DNA of 64,000 nucleotides from Nocardioides luti (GTDB lineage Bacteria; Actinomycetota; Actinomycetes; Propionibacteriales; Nocardioidaceae), in assembly GCF_014212315.1 (NCBI RefSeq), contig NZ_JACKXE010000001.1:2542001-2606000 (forward strand), in the 5' to 3' direction. The translations under genes and the position numbers were made by a program. The notes below the pieces were generated by a model. It saw nothing but the letters and a program-made list of their open reading frames with translations, made no database searches and was not told where the DNA came from. Of the stretch, positions 6,935 through 17,812 are shown one piece after another. Every line of letters starts with the position of its first letter. Position 1 is the first letter of the stretch.

Positions 6935-8092
6935 ATGACGACAGAACTCGGACAGGGCACGGGACCGCTCGCAGGCGTCAGGGTCGTCGAGATCGCGGGG
7001 ATCGGGCCGGGTCCGCACGCGTGCATGATCCTGGCCGACCTGGGGGCGGACGTGATCCGGATCGAGCGGCCGGGCGGGCAGCTGCTGGCAGGGGGCCCGC
7101 ACAACCTGCTCAACCGGGGGCGGCCGAGCGTGGCGCTCGACCTCAAGCGGCCCGAGGCGATCGCGACCGTCCTCGAGCTCACGAAGGACGCCGACCTGCT
7201 GGTCGAGGGGATGCGGCCCGGCGTCGCGGAGCGGCTCGGGCTCGGCCCGGACGACGTGCACGCGACGAACCCGCGGCTCGTCTACGGCCGGATGACCGGC
7301 TGGGGCCAGACCGGGCCGCTGGCGAGCGCCGCGGGGCACGACATGAACTACATCGCGATCACCGGGGCCCTGCACGGCCTGGGCCAGGACAAGGCCCGAC
7401 CGCACTTCCCGGCCAACCTGGTCGGGGACTTCGGCGGCGGCTCGACGTACCTCGTCATCGGCCTGCTCGCGGCGCTCCTCGAGGCCCGCGTCTCCGGCCG
7501 CGGCCAGGTGGTCGACGCGGCGATCGTCGACGGCACCGCCCACCTCAACGCGATGACCGCGGCCTTCCTCGCCGCGGGCACCTTCACCGAGGAGCGCGCG
7601 AGCAACCTGCTCGACGGCGGGGTGCCGTTCTACGACGTCTACGAGACCTCCGACGGCCGGCACATGTCGGTCGGTGCGCTGGAGCCGCAGTTCTTCGCGA
7701 CCTTCGTCCGGCTGCTCGGCATCGAGGACGAGGCGCCCGGCCAGCACGAGCCCGAGCGGTACGACGAGCTCCGCGTCCTCATCGAGACCACCTTCCGGCA
7801 GCAGACGCAGCAGCACTGGGTCGAGGTCTTCGAGGGCACCGATGCCTGCGTCGCCGGCATCATCCCGATCAGCGAGGCGGCCGAGCACCCGCACATGGCT
7901 GCGCGCGAGGTCTTCGTGGAGCGCGACGGCCTGCTGCAGCCGAGCCCGGCGCCGCGCTTCTCGCGCACCGCGGCGACGCTCACGACGCCGCCGTCGGCCG
8001 AGGCCGGCGCCCAGACCCGCGAGGCGCTGACCGCCTGGGGGATCGACGGCGTCGACGAGCTGATCGCCAGCGGCGTCGCCGTCCAGGTGTGA
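6935..8092 (+). CDS. CaiB/BaiF family protein, alpha-methylacyl-CoA racemase type
   Basis: A 385-residue member of the class III CoA-transferase fold. It probably epimerises 2-methylacyl-CoA so that branched chains can enter beta-oxidation. H135 (AGHDMNY) and D165 (NLVGDFGGG) are spaced exactly as the catalytic His/Asp pair of the Mycobacterium racemase MCR (30 residues apart). The N-terminal LAGVRVVEIAGIGPGPHACMILADLGADVIRIERP block is typical of the family. The ATG at 6935 follows a likely leaderless promoter. The next gene downstream on the same strand is a Baeyer-Villiger monooxygenase with its own promoter. A true CoA-transferase role is less likely, because the His/Asp pair replaces the transferase Asp context. 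Confidence 0.82.
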   Translation: MTTELGQGTGPLAGVRVVEIAGIGPGPHACMILADLGADVIRIERPGGQLLAGGPHNLLNRGRPSVALDLKRPEAIATVLELTKDADLLVEGMRPGVAERLGLGPDDVHATNPRLVYGRMTGWGQTGPLASAAGHDMNYIAITGALHGLGQDKARPHFPANLVGDFGGGSTYLVIGLLAALLEARVSGRGQVVDAAIVDGTAHLNAMTAAFLAAGTFTEERASNLLDGGVPFYDVYETSDGRHMSVGALEPQFFATFVRLLGIEDEAPGQHEPERYDELRVLIETTFRQQTQQHWVEVFEGTDACVAGIIPISEAAEHPHMAAREVFVERDGLLQPSPAPRFSRTAATLTTPPSAEAGAQTREALTAWGIDGVDELIASGVAVQV

Positions 8093-8114
8093 TGCATCCC
8101 GCTTGCTGAATATC

Positions 8115-8143
8115 TGTCAATAAGAACGGAACTCGGCTAGCGT
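8115..8143 (+). promoter_or_regulatory. Promoter of the EthA-like monooxygenase gene
   Basis: TGTCAA (8115-8120), a 17-bp spacer and TAGCGT (8138-8143). The -10 ends 7 bases before the ATG at 8151, so the transcript is probably leaderless. Confidence 0.5.
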
Positions 8144-8150
8144 TCCCACC

Positions 8151-9587
<1,437 letters not shown>

Positions 9588-9602
9588 CGGTCGCCGGAGG
9601 GG

Positions 9603-9627
9603 GTTTGCCACGCCCCGGATCGGGCAC
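9603..9627 (+). promoter_or_regulatory. Possible stress-sigma promoter of csbD
   Basis: GTTT (9603-9606), 15 bp, GGGCAC (9622-9627) resembles the GTTT-N14-16-GGGTAT pattern of actinobacterial SigB-type promoters, with a weak -10. It would fit the stress association of CsbD proteins. This is a tentative call. Confidence 0.3.
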
Positions 9628-9679
9628 GTGAGCAGGACCTGCGCCGCACCGGCGACGCGCCCCACTCACGGAGGAACCC

Positions 9680-9874
9680 ATGAGCATCGGTGACAAGCTG
9701 AGCAACAAGGCCGAGGACCTCGGCGGCAAGGCCAAGGAGGGCACCGGCAAGGCGACCGGTGACCGCAGCCTCGAGGCCGAGGGCAAGACCGACCAGTCGA
9801 AGGCCTCCCTCAAGGACGCCGGCGAGAAGGTCAAGGACGCGGCCAAGGACGTCAAGGACGGCCTGACCAAGTAG
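9680..9874 (+). CDS. CsbD family stress protein
   Basis: A 64-residue, highly charged, Lys/Glu/Asp-rich protein of the CsbD family. It shows the repeated amphipathic pattern KLSNKAEDLGGKAKEGTGKATG...KVKDAAKDVKDGLTK. In other bacteria these are small cytoplasmic proteins induced by general stress; molecular function is unknown. A strong ribosome site (GGAGGA) precedes the ATG by about 5 bases. It stands alone between the monooxygenase and a structured intergenic region. Confidence 0.85.
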   Translation: MSIGDKLSNKAEDLGGKAKEGTGKATGDRSLEAEGKTDQSKASLKDAGEKVKDAAKDVKDGLTK

Positions 9875-9922
9875 TCCAGCCGAACCCCAGCACCACCACC
9901 AGCACCACCAGGAACGCCGGCC

Positions 9923-9977
9923 CGGGGCCGGTACGCCGACCGGCGCCCGTGCGCCGATTGTCGCCGTACCGGCCCCG
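9923..9977 (+). terminator. Nested GC hairpin after csbD / in front of the helicase leader
   Basis: CGGGGCCGGTACG (9923-9935) pairs perfectly with CGTACCGGCCCCG (9965-9977). Inside the loop, CGGCGC (9941-9946) pairs with GCGCCG (9951-9956) around CCGT. No U-tract follows. It could terminate csbD. A TACGCT -10-like hexamer at 9983-9988 starts the helicase leader region, giving a 5' untranslated stretch of about 150 nt that I cannot otherwise explain. Confidence 0.5.
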
Positions 9978-10147
9978 TCCCGTACGCTGGAGGCACGAAC
10001 CCGCCCAGTCTTGCCTCGGGTTCCTGCGCACGGCCCCAGCCCTCTCGGAGCTGACGAGCCGACGCCCCTCCTTCGTGAGGTCCGCTTCCCCAGTCACGTC
10101 GCCGACGTGGCCAGCGTGGTGAGACAGCCACACGTGAGTGAATTGTC

Positions 10148-11644
10148 TTGTCTTCTGACACCCGTTCCACCGTCCCCTCCTTCGCCGAGCTCGGCGTTCC
10201 CGCCTCCCTGACCGCGCTCCTGACCGCGCAGGGCATCACCACCCCGACCCCCATCCAGGCAGCGACGCTGCCCGACTCGCTGGCCGGACGCGACGTCCTC
10301 GGCCGGGGCCGCACCGGCTCCGGCAAGACCTATGCCTTCCTGCTGCCGCTCGTCGCCCGCCTCGTGGCCTCCGGCCGCCCGGCGAGCAAGAACCAGCCCC
10401 GCGCGCTGATCATGGCGCCGACCCGCGAGCTCGTCGGCCAGATCCACGCCGCGCTCAAGCCGCTCGCCGAGTCCGCCGGGCTCACCTCGATGACCATCTT
10501 CGGTGGCGTGGGCCAGAACCCCCAGGTCGCGAACCTGCGCCGCGGCGCCGACATCGTGCTCGCCTGCCCCGGCCGGCTCGAGGACCTGATGCAGCAGGGT
10601 CACTGCGACCTGCGCAACATCGAGATCACCGTGCTCGACGAGGCCGACCACATGGCCGACCTGGGCTTCCTGCCCGCCGTCCGCCGGATCATGGACCGCA
10701 CCCCGCAGGAGGGCCAGCGCCTGCTGTTCTCCGCGACGCTCGACAACGCGATCAACGTGCTGCTCAAGCGCTTCCTGCACTCCCCGGTGACCCACGAGGC
10801 CGACTCGGCGCAGTCGCCGGTCGGCACGATGGACCACCACGTCCTGCACATCGGCCGCGAGCACCGCGTCGGCGTGCTGGTCGACCTGACCAGCGCCCCC
10901 GGCCGCACGGTCGTCTTCACCCGCACCAAGCACGGCGCCAAGGCGCTCACCCGCCAGCTCAACAAGAGCGGCGTCCCCACGGTCGAGCTGCACGGCAACC
11001 TCAGCCAGAACGCCCGCACCCGCAACATGGACGCCTTCCACGCCGGCACCGCCTCGACCCTGGTCGCGACCGACATCGCCGCGCGCGGCATCCACGTCGA
11101 CGACGTGGCGCTCGTCGTGCACGCCGACCCGCCGGTCGAGCACAAGGCCTACCTGCACCGCTCGGGCCGTACGGCGCGCGCCGGTGCCGCGGGCACCGTC
11201 ATCACCCTGATGACCGACGACCAGGTGCGCGACGTGCGCGACCTGACCCGGGCGGCCGGCATCAAGGCGACCACCACCAAGTTCACCGGCTCCAGCCACC
11301 CGGTCCTGGCCCAGCTCGCCCCCGGCGAGCGGGTGCTCGTGCCCGGCGGCCTCGTCGTCGAGGGCTCCGGTGCCTCGGAGTCCAACCAGCGGGGCAACGG
11401 CTCCGGTGGCGGCCAGTCACGGGGCGGCTCGCGCCGCGGTCGCGGGGGCGCGGGCGGCGGTGCGGCCAAGGCCGCGTCGAAGTCCGGCAAGCCCGGCGGC
11501 AAGGGTGGCCAGCAGCGTTCGCAGGGCCAGTCCGGCGGTCCGTCCACCGGTGGGCAGGGGCGCTCGCGCCGCCGCCCGGCCGGCGTGGCCACCTCGGGTG
11601 GGAGCACGCACACCGCGGCGAGCTTCAGCTCGGGTCGTCGCTGA
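10148..11644 (+). CDS. DEAD-box ATP-dependent RNA helicase
   Basis: A 498-residue RNA helicase that unwinds structured RNA, with likely roles in ribosome assembly, RNA decay or cold growth. Visible are the Q-motif region (FAELGVP...TPTPIQAATLP), motif I GRTGSGKT at 54-61, PTRELVGQ, DEAD at 164-167, SAT (LLFSATLD), TDIAARGIHVDDV and HRSGRTARAG. From about residue 400 the tail is Gly/Arg/Ser-rich with RGG-like repeats, an RNA-binding extension. The only start that fits is TTG at 10148: an in-frame TGA lies at 10139 and no other usable start is close. It is preceded by a long structured leader, which suggests post-transcriptional control. Confidence 0.9.
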   Translation: MSSDTRSTVPSFAELGVPASLTALLTAQGITTPTPIQAATLPDSLAGRDVLGRGRTGSGKTYAFLLPLVARLVASGRPASKNQPRALIMAPTRELVGQIHAALKPLAESAGLTSMTIFGGVGQNPQVANLRRGADIVLACPGRLEDLMQQGHCDLRNIEITVLDEADHMADLGFLPAVRRIMDRTPQEGQRLLFSATLDNAINVLLKRFLHSPVTHEADSAQSPVGTMDHHVLHIGREHRVGVLVDLTSAPGRTVVFTRTKHGAKALTRQLNKSGVPTVELHGNLSQNARTRNMDAFHAGTASTLVATDIAARGIHVDDVALVVHADPPVEHKAYLHRSGRTARAGAAGTVITLMTDDQVRDVRDLTRAAGIKATTTKFTGSSHPVLAQLAPGERVLVPGGLVVEGSGASESNQRGNGSGGGQSRGGSRRGRGGAGGGAAKAASKSGKPGGKGGQQRSQGQSGGPSTGGQGRSRRRPAGVATSGGSTHTAASFSSGRR

Positions 11645-11713
11645 CCCTCTGAGGTCGGCTGGGAGGCCGTCCGTACAGTCGATCGAGTCCTGCTCGAGCG
11701 AAGGAGTGATCCG

Positions 11714-12400
11714 GTGCGCACTTGGCTACAGCGGGCCCTGTGGGACGTCGTCCCCCGGGACCACCGCGAGAGCGCACCGGCGCTCCAACGCCGCCAGCTC
11801 GTCACGATCGGGTTCGTGGTGCTGGGCGGGCTGGTCCTCGGCTTCTCGCTGAGGATCGAGCCCGGCAGCAACTGGTTCTACGTCTCGACGATGGTCCTGG
11901 CGGCGGTCTGGACGGTGGGCGCGTTCGCCTCCGGGCCGCTGCACCTGGGCCGGATCGCCTACCCGTCCGGTGAGCGCCGCCCGGTCGTCACCCCGATCCT
12001 GCTGGGCCTCGGCCTCGCCGGGGTGTTCCTGCTCGGCGGGCTCGTCGTGCGGCAGATCCCGTTCCTCTACGACCAGGTCCAGTCGGTCCTCGACCACGCG
12101 GACGCCGGCTCGGTGCCGCTGCTGGTCGTCATCACCGTCGTCAACGGGATCGCCGAGGAGCTGTTCTTCCGCGGCGCGGCGTACGCCGCCACCACGCGCT
12201 ACCCGGTGCCGGTCACCACGGTGGCCTACGCCATCGCGACGCTCGCGACCGGCAACGTGATGCTCTCCTTCGCCGCGCTGCTGCTCGGCGTGGTCGTCGG
12301 CCTGCAGCGCCGGGCGTCCGGGGGCATCCTCGGTCCCGTGCTCACGCACGTCACCTGGAGCGTCGCGATGCTGTTCCTGCTGCCCTGGCTCTTCGGCTGA
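11714..12400 (+). CDS. CPBP-family intramembrane glutamic endopeptidase
   Basis: A 228-residue membrane protein of the CAAX-protease/bacteriocin-processing (Abi) family. The catalytic EExxxR motif is intact (E148, E149, R153 in AEELFFRG), and the later conserved His is in GPVLTHVTWS. About six hydrophobic segments are visible. The GTG start has a good ribosome site (AAGGAG, 7 bases upstream). The partner substrate is unknown; no bacteriocin or prenylated peptide gene is nearby. It converges with the SDR gene, leaving only 4 bases between the stops. Confidence 0.85.
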   Translation: MRTWLQRALWDVVPRDHRESAPALQRRQLVTIGFVVLGGLVLGFSLRIEPGSNWFYVSTMVLAAVWTVGAFASGPLHLGRIAYPSGERRPVVTPILLGLGLAGVFLLGGLVVRQIPFLYDQVQSVLDHADAGSVPLLVVITVVNGIAEELFFRGAAYAATTRYPVPVTTVAYAIATLATGNVMLSFAALLLGVVVGLQRRASGGILGPVLTHVTWSVAMLFLLPWLFG

Positions 12401-12404
12401 GCGG

Positions 12405-13304
12405 CTACTTCGCGTCGCCCTCGGCGAGCGCGCGGCGCACCGCCTCCTCGTAGGACAGCGGCGCACCCGGCACGATCTCCTGGATCGAGCGGTCGGTGAC
12501 GACCACCTCGACCCCCATCGAGTCGATCAGGTTGCGCCCGGTCGTCACGTCGACGTCGGTGACGAGGGCGAGCCAGTACGACGACAGCCGCGGCGTCAGC
12601 ACCGGCACCTTCACGATCGCGACCTTCCGGCCGTTCATCTGCTGCGCCGCGACCTGGAGCATCTCGAGGTAGGTCATCGCCTCGGGACCGCCGATCTCGA
12701 AGACGCGGGAGTACGCCGCCTCCTCGCCCACGACGCCCGCGAGGTAGCGGACCACGTCGTCGAGCGCGATCGGCTGCGTGCGGGTGCCGACCCACTTGGG
12801 GACGACCATCGCCGGCAGGTTCTTGACCAGCTGGCGGGTGAGCTCCCACGAGATGCCGCCGGCGCCGACGACGATCGCGGCGCGGAGCACCGTGACGGGC
12901 ACGCCGGCCTCGCCGAGCAGGCCCTCGACGTCGCGGCGCGAGCGCAGGTGCGCGGACAGGTCGTCGTCCTCGGCGCCGAGCCCGCCCATGTAGACGATCT
13001 GCTGCACCCCGGCCGCCGCGGCCGCGGCGCCGAAGCTGCGGGCCGCGTCGGCGTCCTTGCGCTCGAAGTCGGGGTCGTCGAGCGAGTGCACGAGGTAGAT
13101 CGCGACGTCCGCGCCCGCCAGCGCCGCGTCCAGCGACGCCCGGTCACCCACGTCCGCACCGACCGCGGTCCCGGGGCCGTCGTACGACTCGGGCCGGCGC
13201 GTCATCGCCCGAACTTCCAGGCCCCGCTCGACGAGCTCGGGGACCAGGCGGCGTCCGATGAAGCCGGTGGCGCCGGTGACCAGCACGGTGCGGGAGTCGC
13301 TCAT
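12405..13304 (-). CDS. NAD(P)-binding atypical SDR (NmrA/epimerase-like)
   Basis: A 299-residue Rossmann protein with TGATGFIG at residues 10-17. [13 protein letters not shown] and an early Asp/Arg region suggest NADP-type binding, and [17 protein letters not shown] follows. There is no clear SYK catalytic triad, so it is closer to atypical, NmrA-like or complex I NDUFA9-like SDRs than to classical dehydrogenases. It overlaps the upstream MerR gene by ATGA and is therefore co-transcribed with it. Substrate unknown. Confidence 0.8.
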   Translation of the reverse strand: MSDSRTVLVTGATGFIGRRLVPELVERGLEVRAMTRRPESYDGPGTAVGADVGDRASLDAALAGADVAIYLVHSLDDPDFERKDADAARSFGAAAAAAGVQQIVYMGGLGAEDDDLSAHLRSRRDVEGLLGEAGVPVTVLRAAIVVGAGGISWELTRQLVKNLPAMVVPKWVGTRTQPIALDDVVRYLAGVVGEEAAYSRVFEIGGPEAMTYLEMLQVAAQQMNGRKVAIVKVPVLTPRLSSYWLALVTDVDVTTGRNLIDSMGVEVVVTDRSIQEIVPGAPLSYEEAVRRALAEGDAK

Positions 13305-14059
13305 GGCGCCAGCGTAGGGGCAGGCACCCCACGGCGGGTGCGCTCCGCGATGCCTTCCCGCTTGGTCTCGTCCATGGCGCTCTCGTAGGCCTGCACGAGG
13401 CTCGCGATCGAGAGCGGCTTGAGCCGCTCGACGACCTCACGCACCCGCTCCGGCGAGGTGCCGGACTCCTTGTAGACCGGCCACGCCTTCGTGCGGAACA
13501 CCTCGTAGAGCTCCTCGGCGATCGCGCGGCCGTGCGCGGCGTACACGTCGGCCGCGGCGAGCGCCGCCTCGGTCGGGAAGCCGAGGTCGAGCAGGCCGAG
13601 GCCGACCGAGAGCTGGGAGACCGCGACCTGGAAGCGCCCGCGGCGCACGGGGAAGACGACCCCGAGGGCGGCCAGCGTCGTCAGGTCCTCGTCGGTCAGC
13701 GGGCGGCCGGCGCGCTTGTCGAGGTCCGCGCGCGACATCTCGATCGGCGCCTCGTGCTGCCAGGGCGCCAGCATCGCGCGCTGGAGCGCGATGTCCTCGG
13801 GGGTCGCGTCGCGCGGGATGTTGGCGACGTACGTCGAGATCGCGGACAGCGTGAAGCCGTGGCTCTGCAGCTCCTGGACCAGCTCGAGCCGGGCCACGTG
13901 GTCGGGCGTGTAGTAGCCCGAGCGACCGCGCCGGATCGGCGGCGGCACCAGCCCCTTGGTCGTGTAGAAGCGGATGTTGCGCACGCTCATGCCGACGCGG
14001 TTGGTCAGCTCGTCGAGGGTGAGCAGCTCGCGCAGCGCGTCGACGCTCTCGTCGTCCAT
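13301..14059 (-). CDS. MerR-family transcriptional regulator
   Basis: A 252-residue regulator. The N-terminal MerR helix-turn-helix is clear ([25 protein letters not shown], then [16 protein letters not shown] and a TLSAI helix). The C-terminal ~150 residues are a ligand-sensing region without the Cys cluster of metal-sensing MerR proteins. The start at 14059 has AAGGAG nearby; an in-frame ATG at 14110 lacks one. It is transcribed divergently from the thiolase-fadB pair, with a MerR-type inverted repeat between them, so it probably senses an acyl-CoA and controls that operon. Confidence 0.85.
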   Translation of the reverse strand: MDDESVDALRELLTLDELTNRVGMSVRNIRFYTTKGLVPPPIRRGRSGYYTPDHVARLELVQELQSHGFTLSAISTYVANIPRDATPEDIALQRAMLAPWQHEAPIEMSRADLDKRAGRPLTDEDLTTLAALGVVFPVRRGRFQVAVSQLSVGLGLLDLGFPTEAALAAADVYAAHGRAIAEELYEVFRTKAWPVYKESGTSPERVREVVERLKPLSIASLVQAYESAMDETKREGIAERTRRGVPAPTLAP

Positions 14060-14117
14060 GGGCACTCCTTCTCGTGGCCGCGTCACCGTGGTGACCCAGA
14101 CCACATCCACCCCGTCC

Positions 14118-14147
14118 TTGACCGTGACACCAATAGTGTCACAATCG
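14118..14147 (+). promoter_or_regulatory. Operator/promoter of the thiolase-fadB operon
   Basis: TTGACC (14118-14123) and CACAAT (14140-14145) are 16 bp apart. The spacer holds the inverted repeat GTGACAC-CAATA-GTGTCAC (14124-14142). The placement is typical for a MerR-family activator/repressor. The TGACA-N7-TGTCACAATCG core is shared with the site at 6908. Confidence 0.6.
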
Positions 14148-14149
14148 AT

Positions 14150-14262
14150 CTCGATACGGTCGCTGCGCGACCTACTCGATCACCGAAACGGGACGGTCCC
14201 TGCGACCTGCTCGATCACCGAAACGGGACGGTCGCTGCGCGACCTCCCGGTCTCCGAACCAA
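14150..14262 (+). repeat. Tandem CTCGATCACCGA-type palindromic repeat in the thiolase leader
   Basis: Two identical 24-bp copies start at 14175 and 14210 (period 35), flanked by the small hairpins GGTCGC-TGC-GCGACC at 14158-14172 and 14230-14244. The unit is the same family as at 34914-34980. It lies between the promoter and the thiolase ribosome site, so the mRNA leader would carry these hairpins. Confidence 0.75.
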
Positions 14263-14275
14263 CGCTAGGACGGTC

Positions 14276-15487
14276 ATGGCAGAAGCATTCGTGTACGACC
14301 ACATCCGCACGCCGCGCGGCAAGGGCAAGGCCGTCGGCACGCTGCACGAGGTCAAGCCCGTCGACCTCGTCGTCGGCCTGCTCGACGAGATCCAGGTCCG
14401 CAACCCCTCGCTCGACACGAACCGCATCGACGACGTCGTCCTGGGCGTCGTGTCGCCGGTCAGCGAGCAGGGTGGCGACATCGCCAAGACCGCCGCGCTG
14501 AAGGCGGGCTACCCCGAGACCGTGGCCGGCGTGCAGCTGAACCGCTTCTGCGCCTCCGGCCTCGAGGCCGTCAACCAGGCCGCCTCCCGCGTCCGCGGCG
14601 GCTTCGAGGACCTGATCCTCGCCGGCGGCGTCGAGTCGATGAGCCGCGTCCCGATGGGCTCCGACGGCGGCGCCTGGGCGTCCGACCCGGCCACCGCGCT
14701 GGCCACCGGCTTCGTGCCGCAGGGCATCGGCGCCGACCTGATCGCGACGCTCGGCGGCTGGAGCCGCAGCGACGTCGACGCGTACGCCGCGGAGTCGCAC
14801 CACCGCGCCGCGAAGGCCTGGGCCAACGGCTACTTCGCCGACGCGGTCATCCCGGTCAGGGACCTCAACGGCCTCGTCGTGCTCGACCACGACGAGACGA
14901 TCCGCCCCGACACCAGCCCCGAGGGCCTCGCCGGCCTCAAGCCGTCGTTCGCCGACATCGGCAAGGGTGCGGGCTTCGACGACGTGGCGCTGGAGAAGTA
15001 CCACTGGGTCGAGCGGATCGACCACGTCCACCACGCCGGCAACTCCTCCGGCATTGTCGACGGCGCCGCGATCATGGCGATCGGCTCCGAGCAGGTCGGC
15101 ACCGACCTCGGCCTGACCCCGCGCGCCCGGATCATCGCGACCGCCGTCTCCGGCGCCGACCCGACGATCATGCTGACCGGCCCCGCCCCGGCGGCCCGCA
15201 AGGCGCTGGCCAAGGCCGGCCTCGGCGTCGAGGACATCGACCTGTTCGAGATCAACGAGGCCTTCGCGGCCGTGGCCATGCGCTTCATGCAGGACATGGG
15301 CATCAGCCACGACATCACCAACGTCAACGGGGGCGCGATCGCGATGGGCCACCCGCTCGGCGCGACCGGCGCGATGATCCTCGGCACCCTCATCGACGAG
15401 CTCCAGCGCCGTGACCTGCGCCGCGGCCTCGCCACGCTCTGCGTCGGCGGCGGCATGGGCATCGCCACCATCGTCGAGCTCGTCTGA
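14276..15487 (+). CDS. fadA: Acetyl-CoA C-acyltransferase (thiolase)
   Basis: Cleaves 3-ketoacyl-CoA with CoA in the last step of beta-oxidation. The 403 residues contain the nucleophile C92 ([11 protein letters not shown]), H359 (GHPLGATGA) and C389 (CVGGGMG), i.e. a complete thiolase triad. The ATG at 14276 follows an AGGACGGTC ribosome site. The fadB gene starts 16 bases after its stop, making the classic fadA-fadB two-gene unit. Degradative rather than biosynthetic function follows from the FadB partner. Confidence 0.93.
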   Translation: MAEAFVYDHIRTPRGKGKAVGTLHEVKPVDLVVGLLDEIQVRNPSLDTNRIDDVVLGVVSPVSEQGGDIAKTAALKAGYPETVAGVQLNRFCASGLEAVNQAASRVRGGFEDLILAGGVESMSRVPMGSDGGAWASDPATALATGFVPQGIGADLIATLGGWSRSDVDAYAAESHHRAAKAWANGYFADAVIPVRDLNGLVVLDHDETIRPDTSPEGLAGLKPSFADIGKGAGFDDVALEKYHWVERIDHVHHAGNSSGIVDGAAIMAIGSEQVGTDLGLTPRARIIATAVSGADPTIMLTGPAPAARKALAKAGLGVEDIDLFEINEAFAAVAMRFMQDMGISHDITNVNGGAIAMGHPLGATGAMILGTLIDELQRRDLRRGLATLCVGGGMGIATIVELV

Positions 15488-15503
15488 AAGCGAAGGACCC
15501 ACC

Positions 15504-17699
15504 ATGACCGAGACCCAGACCCAGAGCGCCGTCCGCTACGACCGTGACGCCGACGGCATCGTCACCCTCACGCTCGACGACCCGACGTCGAGCGCCAACA
15601 CCATGAACGAGCTGTACCTCGACTCGATGAAGGCCGCGGTCGACCGGCTGTACGACGAGGAGGCCGACGTCACGGGCGTCGTCATCGCGAGCGCGAAGAA
15701 GACCTTCTTCGCCGGCGGCAACCTCAAGAACATGGTCCAGGCGACCAAGGACGACGCCGCCCAGATCTTCGCGATGGGCCAGGGCGTCAAGGACGGCCTG
15801 CGCCGCCTCGAGAAGTTCCCGAGGCCCGTGGTGGCCGCGATCAACGGCGCCGCGCTCGGCGGCGGCCTCGAGATCTGCCTGGCCTGCAACCACCGGATCC
15901 TCGTCGACGACAACAAGGTCGAGGTCGGCCTGCCCGAGGCGTCGCTCGGCCTGCTGCCCGGCGGCGGCGGGGTCACCCGCGTCGTCCGGATGCTCGGCAT
16001 CCAGTCCGCGCTGATGGACGTGCTGCTCCAGGGCAGCCGCTTCAAGCCGGCCGCCGCGCTCGAGAAGGGCCTGGTCGACGAGCTCGTCGCCACCCGCGAG
16101 GAGCTCGTCCCCGCGGCCAAGGCGTGGATCAAGGCCAACCCCGACGCGGCCCAGAACCCGTGGGACGTCCAGGGCTACAAGATGCCCGGCGGCACGCCGA
16201 GCCACCCCAAGCTGGCGGCGTTCCTCCCGGCGTTCCCGGCGCTGCTGCGCCAGCAGACCAAGGGCGCGGTCTACCCGGCCCAGCGGGCGATCCTCTCGGC
16301 CGCGGTCGAGGGTGCCCAGGTCGACTTCGACACCGCCTCGCGGATCGAGTCGCGCTACCTGACGAACCTGATCGTCAACCAGAACTCCAAGAACATGATC
16401 CAGGCGTTCTTCTTCGACCTGCAGGCGATCAACTCCGGCTCGCTGCGGCCCGACGGCATCCCGCCGTACAAGGCCGTCAAGGTCGGCGTGCTCGGCGCCG
16501 GGATGATGGGCGCCGGCATCGCCTACTCCTGCGCCCGTGCGGGCATGCAGGTCGTGCTCAAGGACGTGGCCCAGGAGAGCGCCGACAAGGGCAAGGCCTA
16601 CACCGAGAAGCTCAACGCCAAGGGCATCGAGCGCGGCAAGCTGACGCAGGAGAAGGCCGACGAGCTGCTCGGCCGGATCACCGCGACCGCCGACCCGGCG
16701 GACCTCGCCGGCTGCGACCTGGTGATCGAGGCTGTCTTCGAGGACCCGGCGCTCAAGGCCAAGGTCTTCGCCGAGATCGCGCCGTTCGTGAACCCGGACG
16801 CGCTGCTGTGCTCGAACACCTCGACGCTGCCGATCACCGAGCTCGCGACCGGCGTGGACCGGCCGAAGGACTTCATCGGACTGCACTTCTTCAGCCCGGT
16901 CGACAAGATGCCGCTCGTCGAGATCATCCGCGGCGCGGAGACGTCCGACGAGGCGCTGGCCAAGGCGTACGACGTCGTGCAGCAGATTCGCAAGACGCCG
17001 ATCGTCGTCAACGACAGCCGTGGCTTCTACACCTCGCGGGTCATCGGGACGATGGTCAACGAGGGCCTCGCGATGCTCGCCGAGGGCGTGCACCCGGTGT
17101 CGCTCGAGCGGGCGGCGACCCAGGACGGCTACCCCGTCGGCACTCTGCAGCTCGCCGACGAGCTGAACATGGAGCTCTTCCAGAAGATCGCCAAGGCGTC
17201 GAAGGACGCCGTCGAGCGCGACGGCGGCACCTACACGCCGCACCCGGCCGAGGCCGTCGTGGCCACGATGGTCGACGGCGGTCGCCCGTCGCGGCTCAAG
17301 GGCGCGGGCTTCTACGAGTACGACGAGGCCGGCAAGCGCCAGGGCCTGTGGAAGGGCCTCGCCGAGACCTTCCCGGTCGCCGAGGAGCAGATCCCGTTCG
17401 AGGACGTCAAGGAGCGGCTGCTGTTCGTCGAGGCGCTCGAGACGGCCAAGTGCTTCGAGGAGGGCGTGCTCACCTCGGCCGCCGCCGCGAACATCGGCTC
17501 GATCATGGGCATCGGCTTCCCGCCGAACACCGGTGGTGCCGCACAGTTCATGACCGGCTACGAGGGTGCGGACGGCACCATCGGCCTCGCCGCGTTCGTC
17601 GCCCGGGCCGACGAGCTCGCCGCGTCGTACGGCGAGCGCTTCCAGGCGACGGCGTACCTCCGCGACCTCGCGTCGTCGGGGGGCTCCTTCCCTGCCTGA
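15504..17699 (+). CDS. fadB: Multifunctional enoyl-CoA hydratase / 3-hydroxyacyl-CoA dehydrogenase
   Basis: A 731-residue two-domain enzyme carrying out hydration and NAD-dependent oxidation in beta-oxidation. The N-terminal crotonase domain (about 1-300) has the oxyanion-hole region [13 protein letters not shown] and the acid/base Glu region [14 protein letters not shown]. The dehydrogenase begins near residue 325 with [14 protein letters not shown], continues with [12 protein letters not shown] and [16 protein letters not shown] (catalytic His), and ends with the 3HCDH C-terminal helices. Length agrees with FadB/FadJ. AAGGACCCACC precedes the ATG. The gene ends just before a strong repeat hairpin. 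Confidence 0.94.
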   Translation: MTETQTQSAVRYDRDADGIVTLTLDDPTSSANTMNELYLDSMKAAVDRLYDEEADVTGVVIASAKKTFFAGGNLKNMVQATKDDAAQIFAMGQGVKDGLRRLEKFPRPVVAAINGAALGGGLEICLACNHRILVDDNKVEVGLPEASLGLLPGGGGVTRVVRMLGIQSALMDVLLQGSRFKPAAALEKGLVDELVATREELVPAAKAWIKANPDAAQNPWDVQGYKMPGGTPSHPKLAAFLPAFPALLRQQTKGAVYPAQRAILSAAVEGAQVDFDTASRIESRYLTNLIVNQNSKNMIQAFFFDLQAINSGSLRPDGIPPYKAVKVGVLGAGMMGAGIAYSCARAGMQVVLKDVAQESADKGKAYTEKLNAKGIERGKLTQEKADELLGRITATADPADLAGCDLVIEAVFEDPALKAKVFAEIAPFVNPDALLCSNTSTLPITELATGVDRPKDFIGLHFFSPVDKMPLVEIIRGAETSDEALAKAYDVVQQIRKTPIVVNDSRGFYTSRVIGTMVNEGLAMLAEGVHPVSLERAATQDGYPVGTLQLADELNMELFQKIAKASKDAVERDGGTYTPHPAEAVVATMVDGGRPSRLKGAGFYEYDEAGKRQGLWKGLAETFPVAEEQIPFEDVKERLLFVEALETAKCFEEGVLTSAAAANIGSIMGIGFPPNTGGAAQFMTGYEGADGTIGLAAFVARADELAASYGERFQATAYLRDLASSGGSFPA

Positions 17700-17715
17700 C
17701 CGGTCACAGGATCGC

Positions 17716-17785
17716 CGAGTCGGCGCATCTGCAGACGGGCATCACCTCGAGTCGGCGCATCTGCCTCTGCAGATGCGCCGACTCG
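17716..17785 (+). repeat. Three copies of a 17-mer; last two form a perfect 17-bp hairpin
   Basis: CGAGTCGGCGCATCTGC occurs at 17716-17732 (+), 17748-17764 (+) and inverted at 17769-17785 (-). The last two pair perfectly across a 4-nt loop (CTCT). It directly follows fadB and could serve as its terminator (no U-tract) while abutting the start of the ABC gene at 17813. Confidence 0.8.
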
Positions 17786-17812
17786 GCGTCGGGGCTGGGG
17801 CAGGATGAGCCC

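Noticed and set aside
8103..8108. TTGCTG as the -35 of the monooxygenase promoter
   Set aside because: It is 29 bp from the -10; TGTCAA at 8115 gives the correct 17-bp spacing.
9875..10147. Short open frames in the helicase leader as a small protein gene
   Set aside because: They have no ribosome site, no conserved pattern, and run through the hairpin or into the helicase in another frame.
14175..14233. Two 24-bp direct repeats as a mini-CRISPR
   Set aside because: Only two copies with an 11-bp spacer; the unit matches a dispersed palindromic repeat seen again at 34914.
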